This document shows positions 45,911 through 55,687 of a stretch of 64,000 nt of DNA, in pieces; the stretch's first letter is position 1; the number at the start of each line of letters is the position of its first letter. Source of the DNA: Roseateles sp. XES5. Lineage in GTDB: Bacteria > Pseudomonadota > Alphaproteobacteria > Rhizobiales > Rhizobiaceae. The stretch covers positions 3,065,501 through 3,129,500 of the forward strand of contig NZ_CP084752.1 of the NCBI RefSeq assembly GCF_020535545.1. Reading direction: 5' to 3'. The notes below the pieces were generated by a model that was not told the DNA's origin, did not search any database, and worked only from the letters and a program-made list of their open reading frames with translations. A program made the translations under genes and the position numbers.

Positions 45911-46189
45911 GGCTGACCTCCTTGCGTTTACGGTCCAATATTACGACCGAAAAAAGCGGGTTGGAAAGGTGTTTTGTTGCTGCGTTGCAACATCACGGCT
46001 TCGCCGGATGGTTATTCACAGTGCTAACTTCCTGTATTTTCTTCCTTATTGCGCATGCCACAAAAAATTCACAATCCCTACCAAATGACGAATGCTGGCA
46101 TTGTGCATTTACCATTGTGGCATAAGTCGGGCCCGCATTGAGGCGGGCGCCTTGAGAAACGGGCAGGCTGCGGCTTTGTTCCAGCCTCT
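45911..46189. other. AT-richer spacer between small protein and DMT genes
   Basis: About 280 bp. It should carry the promoter of the minus-strand micro-gene. No convincing longer frame or RNA was found. Confidence 0.4.
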
Positions 46190-47119
46190 TCAGGCGCGGC
46201 GGAAGCGGGCGAAAACACGCCCGTCGAGCACCACGAGGCCGAGAAGCACCAGCGCCATGCCGGCAAGGCCGAGCGGCGTCAGCCGTTCGCCGAGGAAGAG
46301 CATGCCGGCGAGGATCGCGCTTGGCGGCACCAGCAGGGTGACGAGCGAAGTGTTGGTGGCGCCGGCCGCCGCCATGATCCGGAAGAACAGGATATAGCCG
46401 TAGGCCGTGGACAGCAGCGCCAGCGCCAGCACGGCGAGGATCGCCGGCAGCGGCGGCAGGGCAAGCTGCCAGGGCGTATCGAGGCTGAAGGAAACGGGCA
46501 GCATCAGCAGCGTCGAGGCCGTCAACTGGCCGGCGGCGGTGACGGGCGGCGCGACGCCGCGGAAGCGCTTGCCGTAGGTCGCGGCGAGGCCATAGGAAAC
46601 GGCGGCCAGAACCGGCAACAGGACGGCCCAGAGCGGCGGGCCGCCGTCACCGGTGAAGGGCGCGAGGGCACGCGGGCCGATGAGCACTGCCGTGCCGGCA
46701 AGGCCGAGGAGGCAACCGGCGACCTTTTCCGGGGAGAGTTTTTCGTCCGCCGTCATGCGGTTGGCGATGAGCACGGTGAAGATCGGCGTCGTCGCATTGA
46801 GGATGGAGGCGAGACCCGCGCCGATCTGCGTCTGGCCGAGGAAGATCAGCATGTGCGGCACGGCATTGTTGATGAGGCCGAGCAGCAGGAACTCCCGCCA
46901 GCGGGCGCGCAGCGTCGGGTAGATGCCGAAGCGTCCGGCAATATAGATGTGCAGCGCGAGGGCGGCGATGCCGACGCGCAACAGCACCAGCGTGGCTGGC
47001 GGCACATGGACGACGGCGACACGGGCGAAGAAGAACGAGCCGCCCCAGATCATGCCGAGGAGCGCCAGCAGGCCCCAGGTCTGTGCGCTCATGCGTGTGG
47101 TGGTCGCCGTCTGTTCCAT
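46190..47119 (-). CDS. DMT/EamA-family transporter
   Basis: 309 residues, ten hydrophobic segments in two EamA repeats (WGLLALLGMIWGGSFFFARV; then SYGLAATYGKRF, LVTLLVPPSAILAGMLFLGE). ATG 47119 follows AAGGAAAGAGCG; a frame extension to 47158 lacks a site. Metabolite exporter of unknown substrate, not closely matched to the 39053 paralogue. Confidence 0.88.
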   Translation of the reverse strand: MEQTATTTRMSAQTWGLLALLGMIWGGSFFFARVAVVHVPPATLVLLRVGIAALALHIYIAGRFGIYPTLRARWREFLLLGLINNAVPHMLIFLGQTQIGAGLASILNATTPIFTVLIANRMTADEKLSPEKVAGCLLGLAGTAVLIGPRALAPFTGDGGPPLWAVLLPVLAAVSYGLAATYGKRFRGVAPPVTAAGQLTASTLLMLPVSFSLDTPWQLALPPLPAILAVLALALLSTAYGYILFFRIMAAAGATNTSLVTLLVPPSAILAGMLFLGERLTPLGLAGMALVLLGLVVLDGRVFARFRRA

Positions 47120-47140
47120 CGCTCTTTCCTTGCCGCCGCG

Positions 47141-47183
47141 CAAAAGCAAACGGCGCATGCCCGGTTCGACCGGACATGCGCCG
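47141..47183 (-). terminator. Terminator of the lytic transglycosylase gene
   Basis: A 14-bp stem with one mismatch (CGGCGCATG-x-CCGGT with ACCGG-x-CATGCGCCG) is followed by TTTGCTTTT on the minus strand. A second hairpin (GGGTGGCC/GGCCACCC, 47213-47231) precedes it. Confidence 0.75.
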
Positions 47184-47239
47184 CTTCAGGTCTTGAAGGA
47201 CCTATAGCACCGGGGTGGCCGGCGGCCACCCGATTTCCG

Positions 47240-48436
47240 TCAGAGGGCGGAGAGCAGCGCCTGCGTCGCCCAGCCGTCGGCCGGAAGGCCGAGGCGCAGC
47301 TGTTCCTTCTGGATCGCCGCGCGCGTGCCGGAGCCGAGGATGCCGTCGATCTTGCCGACATCATGGCCGAGGCCCTGCAGCTTGGTCTGGAGCTGCTTCA
47401 TGCCGTCTTCGGAAAGACCTTCCTCCGGCGCGCCGCGCTCATAGGGCGGAGCGCCGGCAAGGCGCGTTGCGAAATAGGCGGCCGACGTCGTGTAGATGAA
47501 GGACTGGTTCCACTCGAGATAGATGTTGAAGTTCGGGTAGGTCATGAAGGCCGGGCCCTTGCGGCCCTGCGGCAGCACGAGCGAGGCTTCGAGATTGCCG
47601 AAGGAGGTGTCGCCGTCGCGCGGCTTGACGCCGAGCGCGAACCAGTCACCCGCCTTCATGCCTGGCTGCAGGCCGGTCTTCTCGAAGGGCAGAACATCCG
47701 GCACGGAGACTTCCTGGATCCAGGGCTGGCCCTTGGTGAAACCGAGATGCTGGATGAACTTCGCGGCCGTCAGGATCGCATCCGGCGAACTCTGCTTGAC
47801 GTTGATATGGCCGTCGCCATCGCCGTCCACGCCGAACTCGATGATGTCCTTCGGCAGCATCTGCACCTGGCCGATCTCACCGGCCCAGGCGCCCGTCGTG
47901 CCGTTCGGGTCGAGGTCGCCATGGCCGACCATCTCGACGGCGGCGAGAAGCTGCTTGCGGAAGAGTTCCGGGCGGCGGCAGTCATGCGAGAGCGTGACCA
48001 GCGCGTTGCGGGTGTTGAAATCGCCCTGCACGGCGCCGAAGTCGGTTTCCATCGCCCAGAAGGCGGCGATGATCGGACCGGGCACGCCGAATTCCTGCTC
48101 GGCGCGGGCGAAGACCGGGGCGAGGTCCGTCAGCTTCTTGCGGCCGATATCGAGGCGCGACTGGCTGACCGTGCGCTTGGAGAATTCGAGGAAGGTCTGG
48201 CGGAAGACGCCCTGGGCGCGGTCGCGCGACAGCACCTTCTGGTCGATGGCGGCGCCGGCGAGGGCCTTGTCGGCGACATCGGCGGAAACGCCGCGCGTCA
48301 GCGCCTCGGCCTTCACGCCCTGAAGGAAGGCGTCGAAGTCGCCGCCGCAGGCCGCCGCCGTCTGGGCGTGTGCGCCGCCGGCGAAGAGGAAGGCCGCGAA
48401 GCTCGCCACAAGTGTCGTCTTCAGGGTTTGCCGCAT
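47240..48436 (-). CDS. Lytic murein transglycosylase, MltB type
   Basis: 398 residues. Signal peptide KTTLVASFAAFLFAGGAHA; MltB-type catalytic domain with the Glu in AAFWAMETDFGAVQGDFNTR, and AGEIGQVQMLPKDIIEFGVDG. A peptidoglycan-binding-1 domain closes the protein (LQTKLQGLGHDVGKIDGILGSGTR). It cleaves glycan strands to 1,6-anhydromuramic ends. The start is the ATG after AAGGAGCAGTAAG; the open frame upstream is not coding. Confidence 0.92.
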   Translation of the reverse strand: MRQTLKTTLVASFAAFLFAGGAHAQTAAACGGDFDAFLQGVKAEALTRGVSADVADKALAGAAIDQKVLSRDRAQGVFRQTFLEFSKRTVSQSRLDIGRKKLTDLAPVFARAEQEFGVPGPIIAAFWAMETDFGAVQGDFNTRNALVTLSHDCRRPELFRKQLLAAVEMVGHGDLDPNGTTGAWAGEIGQVQMLPKDIIEFGVDGDGDGHINVKQSSPDAILTAAKFIQHLGFTKGQPWIQEVSVPDVLPFEKTGLQPGMKAGDWFALGVKPRDGDTSFGNLEASLVLPQGRKGPAFMTYPNFNIYLEWNQSFIYTTSAAYFATRLAGAPPYERGAPEEGLSEDGMKQLQTKLQGLGHDVGKIDGILGSGTRAAIQKEQLRLGLPADGWATQALLSAL

Positions 48437-48565
48437 CTTACTGCTCCTTGGGCCCGTTGCCCGCTGTCTCGGTTGCCCCGGCTGTCTCAGATGAATGTGA
48501 CGGAAGCAAGAAGAAAAAGGCAACCGCGGCGTGCTGTCACCCTTTCTCACAGACTGTTGTCGCAA

Positions 48566-49342
48566 TCAGCGGGAAACCGAGGCGACCCACGTGTTCCAGT
48601 TCTTCGCGGAGCCCGCGAAGACGTTGATATCCGTGTCGCCGGAAATACCCGGAATGACGCCCGTCGAGGTGTATTGCCAGAAGGCCCACTTGCGTGTCGC
48701 GTAGATGTTTTCCGGATGTTCGGCGACCGCGCGCAGCCAGAAATGGTATTTGTCGAAATGGCCGACGAGGTTGTCGCGATGGAAATCGACGGTCGTGTAG
48801 ATGATCGGTCGCTTGCCGTAATGCGCTTCGAGGCGGTCCATGAAACGCTGCAGGGCGGTGCGCACCTCGTCCGGCGGCGGGCGCAGCTTGCAGGTCGGCG
48901 AGGCAGGGTTCCATTCGGCATCCAGCACCGGCGGAAGCTGCACGGCCTCCTTCGGCACGTTGGCGATGAACCAGTCGGCCTGCGCGTCCGCGGTCGAGCA
49001 GAAGTAGTAGAAGTGATAGGGCGCATGGGCGAGACCGGCGGCGCGGGCGCCGCGCCAGTAATCGGCAAAGCGGCTGTCGATCCGGTCCGTTCCCTCGGTC
49101 GCCTTCAGGAAGGCGAAGGAGACGCCGCTGTTCTTCACCGTCGCCCAGTCGATATCGCCATTCCACTTGGACACGTCGATGCCGTGCACCTGATGGCGAT
49201 GCGGGCTGCGCGCCCCGAAATCCTGCGGGTCCTTGTCCTCGAAGCGCGGAACGGAGGCCGTGGACACGAGGTCGTAGTCGGTGGTGGAACAGGACGTGGC
49301 GAGAAGGGCGAGGGGCAGGAGTGCCAGAAGGAGCCGACGCAT
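48566..49342 (-). CDS. GH25 lysozyme-like lipoprotein (second copy)
   Basis: 258 residues. Lipoprotein signal LLLALLPLALLATSC, a short linker, then GH25: HGIDVSKWNGDIDWATV, SFAFLKATEGTD, APYHFYYFCST, the acidic pair in PPVLDAEWN, KRPIIYTTVDFH and KWAFWQYTSTG. Domain sequence parallels the 9783 gene, which has a longer linker. Lies next to mltB on the same strand, suggesting joint murein turnover. Confidence 0.88.
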   Translation of the reverse strand: MRRLLLALLPLALLATSCSTTDYDLVSTASVPRFEDKDPQDFGARSPHRHQVHGIDVSKWNGDIDWATVKNSGVSFAFLKATEGTDRIDSRFADYWRGARAAGLAHAPYHFYYFCSTADAQADWFIANVPKEAVQLPPVLDAEWNPASPTCKLRPPPDEVRTALQRFMDRLEAHYGKRPIIYTTVDFHRDNLVGHFDKYHFWLRAVAEHPENIYATRKWAFWQYTSTGVIPGISGDTDINVFAGSAKNWNTWVASVSR

Positions 49343-49467
49343 GGAGGTCCCGTTGTTGCGCGTTTACCAATCCTGCCTCGAATGAACCGGGCCGTAAAGG
49401 GCTGCGCGCGAGACGGGTCTTCGACCTATCGCGTATTTTCGTAAAATTATGGTTAGCGGACGGTTAA

Positions 49468-49490
49468 GCCGGAGCGGCGGTCGCTCCGGC
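49468..49490. terminator. Hairpin after the outer-membrane protein gene
   Basis: A perfect 9-bp stem GCCGGAGCG/CGCTCCGGC with a 5-base loop; no T tract, so terminator strength is uncertain. Confidence 0.45.
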
Positions 49491-49496
49491 CTGCCG

Positions 49497-50162
49497 TCAG
49501 AACTTCATGCTCACGCCGACCATGACCGAATGCGAATCGATATCGCCATCGACGCCGGCCGCGTTGAACACGTCGGACTTGCTGTAGTCGCTGTAGCGAT
49601 ATTCGATACGCCCGGCCATATTGTCGGTGAACGCGTGCTCGACGCCGGCACCGACCGTCCAGCCATGCAGCGTTTCGCCCTCGCTGGCGCCGGTGTTCAC
49701 GTCCTCCAGGCGGGCATGGGTGAAGGCGTAGCCGCCGGTGCCGTAGATCAGCGTGCGGTCGATGGCATAACCGAGACGGGCGCGGACGGAGCCGCCCCAG
49801 GTCGTTTCCGTTTCCAGCGTCGTTCCGCCGGCCGGGAAGCGCTCGTCGTTGAAGTCGCGCTTGATATCGGCTTCAACGCCATACACCCAGCCGTCGTTGA
49901 AGAAATTGTAGCCGGCAAAGGCGCCGAGCGCGAAGCCGCCGAGGTCGCGGTTGATGGCGGTGACGCCGTCGGAATAGTCGACACCCGTCCAGGCATAGCC
50001 GGTGTTCACACCGACATAGAAGCCGCCCCAGTCGTAGACGCCGGCCACTTCGGTGATCGGGGTTTCGACCGGCGGTTCGGCGATGGTCATGTCGGCTGCA
50101 AGGGTTGGCAGGGTGCCCGCGGCTACGAGGATGGCGGCGGCACCGAAGATCGTGGATTTCAT
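49497..50162 (-). CDS. Outer-membrane beta-barrel protein, Omp25/Omp31-like
   Basis: 221 residues. Signal peptide KSTIFGAAAILVAAGTLPTLA; mature part begins around VYDWGGFYVGVNTGYAWTG, with alternating strand pattern and ends in the aromatic residue of VGVSMKF, as outer-membrane proteins do. The blocks VRARLGYAIDRTLIYGTGGYAF and VEHAFTDNMAGRIEYRYSDY are typical of rhizobial/Brucella Omp25 relatives. ATG 50162 follows AAGGACCATCAC. Confidence 0.9.
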   Translation of the reverse strand: MKSTIFGAAAILVAAGTLPTLAADMTIAEPPVETPITEVAGVYDWGGFYVGVNTGYAWTGVDYSDGVTAINRDLGGFALGAFAGYNFFNDGWVYGVEADIKRDFNDERFPAGGTTLETETTWGGSVRARLGYAIDRTLIYGTGGYAFTHARLEDVNTGASEGETLHGWTVGAGVEHAFTDNMAGRIEYRYSDYSKSDVFNAAGVDGDIDSHSVMVGVSMKF

Positions 50163-50393
50163 GTGATGGTCCTTCCCACTCGATACTCGCGCGAAGCCCC
50201 GCACGCGAATGACAACAAGCGATCTAACGCGCGGAAGGAGCCAGGGTTCCCCAAGAAAGCGCCCCCCTGAATCTTGGGGGGCGAACGCCAACGCTCGCTT
50301 AACACTCTGTCATTCTTTGTCGGCTAGAACATCCCTCGGGCCGATTGCGGCCGAGGCCACCCTGTTGTCATGATAACAACGGTTTAGGGTTAC

Positions 50394-51953
50394 ATGATGT
50401 TGAAAACCTTGTTGCCGAGGATCGAGCAGCGCTATGCGCTGGCGGGATCGATCTTCGGAGCTTTCCTCCCCACCATCTGCCTTGGCGCCGATCAACTGCT
50501 GCGCGGCAGTGCGCAGGCGAGCCTCTTCGGCTTTTCCGCGCCCACGGCCACCGCGCTCGCCCTGATGCCGGTCTTTTTCGGTGTCGGCTTCTACCAGATC
50601 GGCCGGTCCAAGGCGCAGCTCGTCGACGAACTCAACCAGCGCCGGCAGACCGAGCAGTTGCTGACGCACGAGGCCCATCATGACCGGCTGACGGGACTGG
50701 CCAACCGCTTCTGCCTCGAGCGCGACATCCAGGCCGTCGTGGAAGCGGAAGAGGGGAGCCGGCTGGCCCTGCTACTCATCGACCTCGACCGCTTCAAGTT
50801 CGTCAACGACAGCCTTGGCCACGATGCCGGCGACCAGTTGCTGGCGGCCATCGGCGAACGGTTGCGCAGTGCCCTTGCCGCGACGGCGCGGGTCTATCGG
50901 CTCGGCGGCGACGAATTCGTCGTGACGAGTCCCGGGCGTCCCTCGCAGGGCAAGATCGAGAATGTCTGTCGCACGATCTGCGAGCTTTTCGAGGCGCCGT
51001 TCGAACTCCGGCACGGCCGCGTGACGAGTGGCTGCAGCATTGGCGTCACTTTCATGGAGCCGGGCGATACGACCATGTCCGAGCTTCTGAAGCGCGCCGA
51101 CCTTGCGCTCTACGAAGCCAAGGAAACCCATGGCAGCGGCTTCCGCTTCTTCGATGCGGCGCTGGCGGCGCGCGTGCAGGCGCGCGCGGCCATCGAGCAC
51201 GATCTTGCGCGGGCGCTCGCGGCGAACGAATTCTTCCTGGAATATCAGCCCATCGTCGGTGTCGAGAGCCGCTCGGTGCGCGGTTTCGAGGCGCTCCTGC
51301 GCTGGCAGCATCCGGAGAAGGGGCGGATCATGCCCGATGTCTTCATTCCCGCCGCCGAAAAGACCGGGCTCATCCTGCCGCTCGGCAACTGGGTGGTGCA
51401 GGAGGCCTGCCGGGAGGCGGCGAAATGGCCGGCGCCGGCGGGTGTCGCGGTCAATGTCGTCGGCGACCAGTTCAAGGACCGAACCTTCGTGGACTATGTG
51501 AAGGCGTGCCTTGCCGAGGCTGGTCTTGCGCCGGGACGCCTCACCATTGAGGTGACGGAATCGGTGTTCTCCGTCGACGAGAAGGTGATCCGCGAAAGTC
51601 TCGGCGAATTGCGCGAGCACGGCGTGCGCGTCGCGCTCGACGATTTCGGCATCGGCTTTTCCTCGATCAACAATCTGCGGGCCTTTCCCATCGATCAGTT
51701 GAAGATCGACCGGTCCTTCGCCCGGGCGATGATGGAGAGCAAACGCGATGCCGACCTCGTCGATATCATCCTCAAGCTCGGCCAGACCTTCCAGGTGACG
51801 ACGACGGTGGAGGGTATCGAATCGGAAAGCCAGTTCGACTTCATCCGCCAGCGCGGGGCCTCGGAGGCGCAGGGTTACCTGATTTCCGGACCCGTGGCCG
51901 CGCCCGACGTGCCGGCTTTTCTTGTCAGGCCGGCCGACCGGCTTTCGGCCTGA
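50394..51953 (+). CDS. Membrane GGDEF-EAL cyclic-di-GMP protein
   Basis: 519 residues. Two membrane segments at the N-terminus (~16-70), no periplasmic sensor domain to speak of. GGDEF domain ~95-255 with intact active-site LGGDEFVV; EAL domain ~270-510 with intact EAL (FEALLRW), the Asn of AVNVVGDQF, EVTES, LDDFGIGFSS, QLKIDRSF and TVEGIE. Either activity is chemically possible. It may influence the PilZ-controlled cellulose synthase 5 kb away (inference). ATGs at 50394 and 50397 are both possible. Confidence 0.9.
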   Translation: MMLKTLLPRIEQRYALAGSIFGAFLPTICLGADQLLRGSAQASLFGFSAPTATALALMPVFFGVGFYQIGRSKAQLVDELNQRRQTEQLLTHEAHHDRLTGLANRFCLERDIQAVVEAEEGSRLALLLIDLDRFKFVNDSLGHDAGDQLLAAIGERLRSALAATARVYRLGGDEFVVTSPGRPSQGKIENVCRTICELFEAPFELRHGRVTSGCSIGVTFMEPGDTTMSELLKRADLALYEAKETHGSGFRFFDAALAARVQARAAIEHDLARALAANEFFLEYQPIVGVESRSVRGFEALLRWQHPEKGRIMPDVFIPAAEKTGLILPLGNWVVQEACREAAKWPAPAGVAVNVVGDQFKDRTFVDYVKACLAEAGLAPGRLTIEVTESVFSVDEKVIRESLGELREHGVRVALDDFGIGFSSINNLRAFPIDQLKIDRSFARAMMESKRDADLVDIILKLGQTFQVTTTVEGIESESQFDFIRQRGASEAQGYLISGPVAAPDVPAFLVRPADRLSA

Positions 51954-52020
51954 GCGCGCGAAAAGCCTTCCCATGACAACCAAATCCTGATTGTCTCGGA
52001 GACCGGAAGGAGAGGGCGCG

Positions 52021-53427
52021 ATGAGACGATTCTACAGGCTGGCCGCTTGGTTGCTTTCCCTCCTTGTCCTCGTTCTCGTGGTGGGGGCAAGCTGGATCAT
52101 CGTATCGCCGCCGGCCCTGCTCAGCGTCGGTTCCGGCTATGCCGCAAAGGTCGTCTGCTCCAATGTCTTCATCGCCGGTCGCGACGCGGCTGCCGTGCTT
52201 GCCGAGGATGTGCAGGCGCCCGGCCACCCATTGCTGAAGCTCATGCGGCAGGATGTCGACATGGCCGAGAAGACGGTGACGACGCGCCTTCTCGGCCTCT
52301 TCGCGCCGGGCCACGCCGCCTGGCACGACGGGTTCGGTTGCTCCAGCGTGCCGGATGGCGACTTCCGTGCGGCGCAGCAGGCGGTGTCGGACGTGCCGCT
52401 GCCGGCGATTCCCGCGGGCGACCCGGCCGTCGCCTGGCCGGATGGCGAGGCGGTGACGCCGGATGCGGCGCTCGCGGCGCTGCTGGCCGATTCCGCGCTG
52501 ACCGGGCCGGGCATGCGCGCCGTCGTCGTGGTGAAGGACGGGCGGATCGTCGCGGAAACCTATGGCGCGGGCTTTTCCGCCACCACGCCGCTTCTCGGTT
52601 GGTCGATGACCAAATCGGTCAATGCCGTGCTGGTCGGACGGCTGATGCAGGCGGGCGCGCTCTCGCCCGCGATGAACGACCTGTTCCCCGAATGGCGCGG
52701 CGATGCGCGCGCGTCCATCACGCTGGCGCAGCTTCTGGCCATGGAAAGCGGGCTTGCCTTCAACGAGAGCTATGGTAGCGTCGCCGACGTGACGCGCATG
52801 CTCTTTCTCGAGCCCGACATGACGCGCTTCGTCCTGTCGCTGCCGCTGGAAGCCAATCCGGGCGAGAAATTCAACTATTCCAGCGGCACCGGTGTGCTGC
52901 TCTCCCGCATCTGGATGGGCGCGCTCGGCGGGCGGGCACAGGCGCTGTCCTTCCCGTCGCGGGCGCTGTTTTCGCCGCTCGGCATGGCGAGCGCGGTGAT
53001 GGAGCCGGACGAAACCGGCATCTTCGTCGGCTCGTCCTACATGTATGCGACGGCGCGCGACTGGGCACGCTTCTCGCTCTTGTTGTTGAACGACGGTGTC
53101 TGGAAGGGGAACCGGTTGCTGCCCGCGGGCTTCGTGACCGCCATGGCGACGCCGACGACGGCATCCGGCGGAGCCTATGGTCGGATGCAGACCTGGACGA
53201 ACGGTCCCGGGGACAAGAAAGACGCGGATTACGGCCTGCCGGAGGAAGCGTTCTGGATGCAGGGGCATGACGGCCAGACGGTCGCCATTCTCCCCTCCCG
53301 CGGGCTTGCGGTGATCCGGCTGGGACTGACGCCGTCGAAACTCGGCTACCGGCCCCAGCCGATGGTCAAGCGCATCCTCGATCTGCTGGATGCGTCGAAG
53401 CTGTCGGCCGGTCAGGCGCCGACCTGA
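52021..53427 (+). CDS. Serine hydrolase, beta-lactamase/NylB-like
   Basis: 468 residues with one N-terminal membrane segment (LAAWLLSLLVLVLVVGASW). The class C-like SxxK is GWSMTKSVN, YxN-like NYSSGTG follows, and the HDGQT motif stands for KTG. Resembles 6-aminohexanoate-dimer hydrolase and EstB esterases more than resistance enzymes. ATG 52021 follows AGGAGAGGGCG. Its 3' end overlaps the convergent SnoaL-like gene by 16 bp. Confidence 0.87.
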   Translation: MRRFYRLAAWLLSLLVLVLVVGASWIIVSPPALLSVGSGYAAKVVCSNVFIAGRDAAAVLAEDVQAPGHPLLKLMRQDVDMAEKTVTTRLLGLFAPGHAAWHDGFGCSSVPDGDFRAAQQAVSDVPLPAIPAGDPAVAWPDGEAVTPDAALAALLADSALTGPGMRAVVVVKDGRIVAETYGAGFSATTPLLGWSMTKSVNAVLVGRLMQAGALSPAMNDLFPEWRGDARASITLAQLLAMESGLAFNESYGSVADVTRMLFLEPDMTRFVLSLPLEANPGEKFNYSSGTGVLLSRIWMGALGGRAQALSFPSRALFSPLGMASAVMEPDETGIFVGSSYMYATARDWARFSLLLLNDGVWKGNRLLPAGFVTAMATPTTASGGAYGRMQTWTNGPGDKKDADYGLPEEAFWMQGHDGQTVAILPSRGLAVIRLGLTPSKLGYRPQPMVKRILDLLDASKLSAGQAPT

Positions 53428-53813
53428 GCGATCCAGTCGTTGAGATTGTAGGTGTTGGAGATGCGCGCGACCTTGCCGTCACGGATCTCGAAGAAGGCGC
53501 CGGCGGGCAGCACATAGGTCTGGCCATTGGCTTCCGGCAGGCCTTCGTCGGTGGCGAGGTACTGGCCGTTGACGACGAATTCGGCCGCGCCGCGCGTGCC
53601 GTCGTCGTTCGACAGGACGACGATGTCCGTCAGGGTCTCGCGGTAGGAGCGGTTCATGTGAACCATGAAATCGCGGAAGGCGTCCTTGCCGACCTGCCGG
53701 CCGCCCTGGTTGATGTCGTGGACGACATCGTCGTGCAAGAGATCGAAGAAGGCCTCCATGTCCTGCCTGTTGAAAGCATCGTAATAGGCACGGATCGTCT
53801 CTTTTGCCGGCAT
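53412..53813 (-). CDS. SnoaL/NTF2-like small protein
   Basis: 133 residues of the ketosteroid-isomerase-related NTF2-like fold: IRAYYDAFNRQDMEAFFDLL, HDDVVHDINQGGRQVGKDAF, FFEIRDGKVARISNTYNL. Function unknown. ATG 53813 (MPAKET) has GAGGGA at good distance; an ATG four codons earlier is possible. Divergent from the GNAT gene. Confidence 0.83.
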   Translation of the reverse strand: MPAKETIRAYYDAFNRQDMEAFFDLLHDDVVHDINQGGRQVGKDAFRDFMVHMNRSYRETLTDIVVLSNDDGTRGAAEFVVNGQYLATDEGLPEANGQTYVLPAGAFFEIRDGKVARISNTYNLNDWIAQVGA

Positions 53814-53887
53814 GTCATCCCTCATATCGTTGCTTCTGGGCGCTGCCCTTATAACATTGTTCAAGCCTTTGGGAACATTCACGGATC

Positions 53888-54475
53888 ATGCAGATAGAGA
53901 TCGTCCAGGGAAAGGCCGTTGCCCCGCATATCGCGGATCTCGCGCGCCTTCGCACCGAAGTTTTCCGCGCCTTTCCGTATCTCTACGAGGGCAGCGAGGC
54001 CTATGAGGCGTCCTATCTCGCAACCTATGCGCAATCGCCGGAAAGCCTGTTCGTGCTCGCCATCGAGGACGGGCGGATCGTCGGCGCCTCGACGGGCGTG
54101 CCGATGACGGATGCCTCCGCGGTCTTCAGGGCGCCCTTTGCCGCCGGCGGCATCGCGCCGGAGACGGTTTTCTATTTCGGAGAGTCCGTGCTGCTTTCTT
54201 CCTACCGGGGCAGGGGGCTCGGCGTGCGCTTCTTCGAGGAGCGTGAAGCCTATGCGCGCCGCCTAGGGCGCTTCCACTGGTGTGCCTTCTGCGCCGTGGA
54301 ACGGCCGAAGGACCATCCGATGCGCCCGGACGATTACGTGCCGCTGGACGACTTCTGGGGCAGGCGCGGTTATGCGCACCGTGCGGACCTGCGCCTCATG
54401 CTGGCCTGGCAGGATATCGATGAAGAACGGGAGACGGAGAAGCCCATGTCGTTCTGGCTGAAAGCGGCGCGGTAA
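53888..54475 (+). CDS. GNAT-family N-acetyltransferase
   Basis: 195 residues. The acetyl-CoA loop is SYRGRGLGVRFFEERE, after the strand VFYFGESVLLSS; ADLARLRTEVFRAFPYLYEG lies at the N-terminus. Substrate unknown. Separated from the divergent SnoaL-like gene by about 75 bp, probably with shared promoter region. Confidence 0.85.
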   Translation: MQIEIVQGKAVAPHIADLARLRTEVFRAFPYLYEGSEAYEASYLATYAQSPESLFVLAIEDGRIVGASTGVPMTDASAVFRAPFAAGGIAPETVFYFGESVLLSSYRGRGLGVRFFEEREAYARRLGRFHWCAFCAVERPKDHPMRPDDYVPLDDFWGRRGYAHRADLRLMLAWQDIDEERETEKPMSFWLKAAR

Positions 54476-54639
54476 GGCCGTTCTCGGCACGTGGATGGTT
54501 TCGAAAACCGGATCGTCAACGTGCCGCGCCGCGTGCGGGGTGGAGGCGGGCGGGGGCAGCCGGGCAAGGCCGAAGGGCGGCGGCCGTGTGGTGGGTTCTT
54601 GTAATTTCCATCCGGCGCCGGTCGAAATATGACTTGGGC

Positions 54640-55602
54640 ATGGATGATTCGGCAGCGATTCGTTTTTCAGGCCGTGGCGGCGGCATGTCCGGGGTGGGCT
54701 TTCTGCTCGTGGCGTTGGCAGCGGCCGTAAGCGGTTGCACGGCACGACCGGGCGCGGGCGTCGCGACGCTTTCGTCGACCGTCTCTGCGGCCAGCGCGCT
54801 CGTGGTGCCGGCACCGGGCACGTTTTCCATCGTCAGCGTGATCCAGCGGCAATATACCAATGCGATCGAACAGCAGGTGGCGCTGTCCACCTCCGCCTCG
54901 ACCTCCGGGCAGAATTTCATCAGCATCCAGGCCTTCGGTCCGGTCGAAACGGTTGCCGTGCCGGCCGGCGCGCTTGCCTTCAAGCCGGTGCGCCATGCGG
55001 CGATCCAGGCAGAGATCAGCCGCTATTTCCCCGGCCGACGGCTGACGATCTCCAGCAATTTCGTGCGCAACACCTACGGTCCCTTCGGCTATGCCTATGG
55101 GCCGGGCGCGGGCAATGACGGCTGCCTTTACGGCTGGCAGCAGATCCGCTCTGACGAGGCCGAGCGCAACCATATGAACAGCTCTGGAATGCTGCAGATT
55201 CGTCTGCGCGTCTGCCAGGCGGGCGCCGGCGAGAAGGAGCTGGTCGAGCTGATGTACGGTTATACGGTCACGGGCGGATTTGCCGGCACGGCGTGGAACC
55301 CCTATGGCCGGCCGGCGTCTGTCGATGCCGAGATCGGCGGCGGCAAACCGTTGCGTGTCGCGATCGAAGAACCGCAGCATACGGCCGTCACTGTCGACAC
55401 TGTCAGACAGGCGCCCGTCACCCGGCGGGTGACGGAAGGAAGACCGGTGGTGCAGCGCAAGGAACAGGTCGTGGCCAAGGATGTGGTCGTCGTGCCTTCG
55501 CCCTCGGGCGGTGCAATGGCGACGACCTCCGGCGAGGACACGATCGTTGTGCCGTCACCCGTCTGCGTTACGGGATCTTCTGGTTCGGCAACCTGTAATT
55601 GA
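54640..55602 (+). CDS. bcsN: Cellulose biosynthesis protein BcsN
   Basis: 320 residues. Lipobox-containing signal (FLLVALAAAVSGC). Central region with SIQRQYTN-like VIQRQYTNAIEQQVALS, ALAFKPVRHAAIQAEISRYFPGR, and NTYGPFGYAYGPG, typical of the Rhizobiales-specific BcsN. It directly precedes bcsA and bcsB. Likely periplasmic or outer-membrane accessory of cellulose secretion; mechanism not established. Start at 54640 is used; an ATG at 54685 would also leave the lipobox. Confidence 0.85.
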   Translation: MDDSAAIRFSGRGGGMSGVGFLLVALAAAVSGCTARPGAGVATLSSTVSAASALVVPAPGTFSIVSVIQRQYTNAIEQQVALSTSASTSGQNFISIQAFGPVETVAVPAGALAFKPVRHAAIQAEISRYFPGRRLTISSNFVRNTYGPFGYAYGPGAGNDGCLYGWQQIRSDEAERNHMNSSGMLQIRLRVCQAGAGEKELVELMYGYTVTGGFAGTAWNPYGRPASVDAEIGGGKPLRVAIEEPQHTAVTVDTVRQAPVTRRVTEGRPVVQRKEQVVAKDVVVVPSPSGGAMATTSGEDTIVVPSPVCVTGSSGSATCN

Positions 55603-55687
55603 GAAAACGCCCGGACATCCTAATTTTTTCTTAACATAATGGTGCGTAAGGTCCGGGCTACAACGCTATGATGGCGAAGGACGGCGC

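Noticed and set aside
46853..49444. 863-codon plus-strand frame opposite DMT, MltB and GH25 genes
   Set aside because: Opposes three genes with intact catalytic motifs and signal peptides; no family resemblance and no ribosome-binding site.
52021..53427. Antibiotic-resistance beta-lactamase
   Set aside because: SxxK fold is present but architecture and C-terminal motif HDGQT fit esterase/NylB-like hydrolases better.
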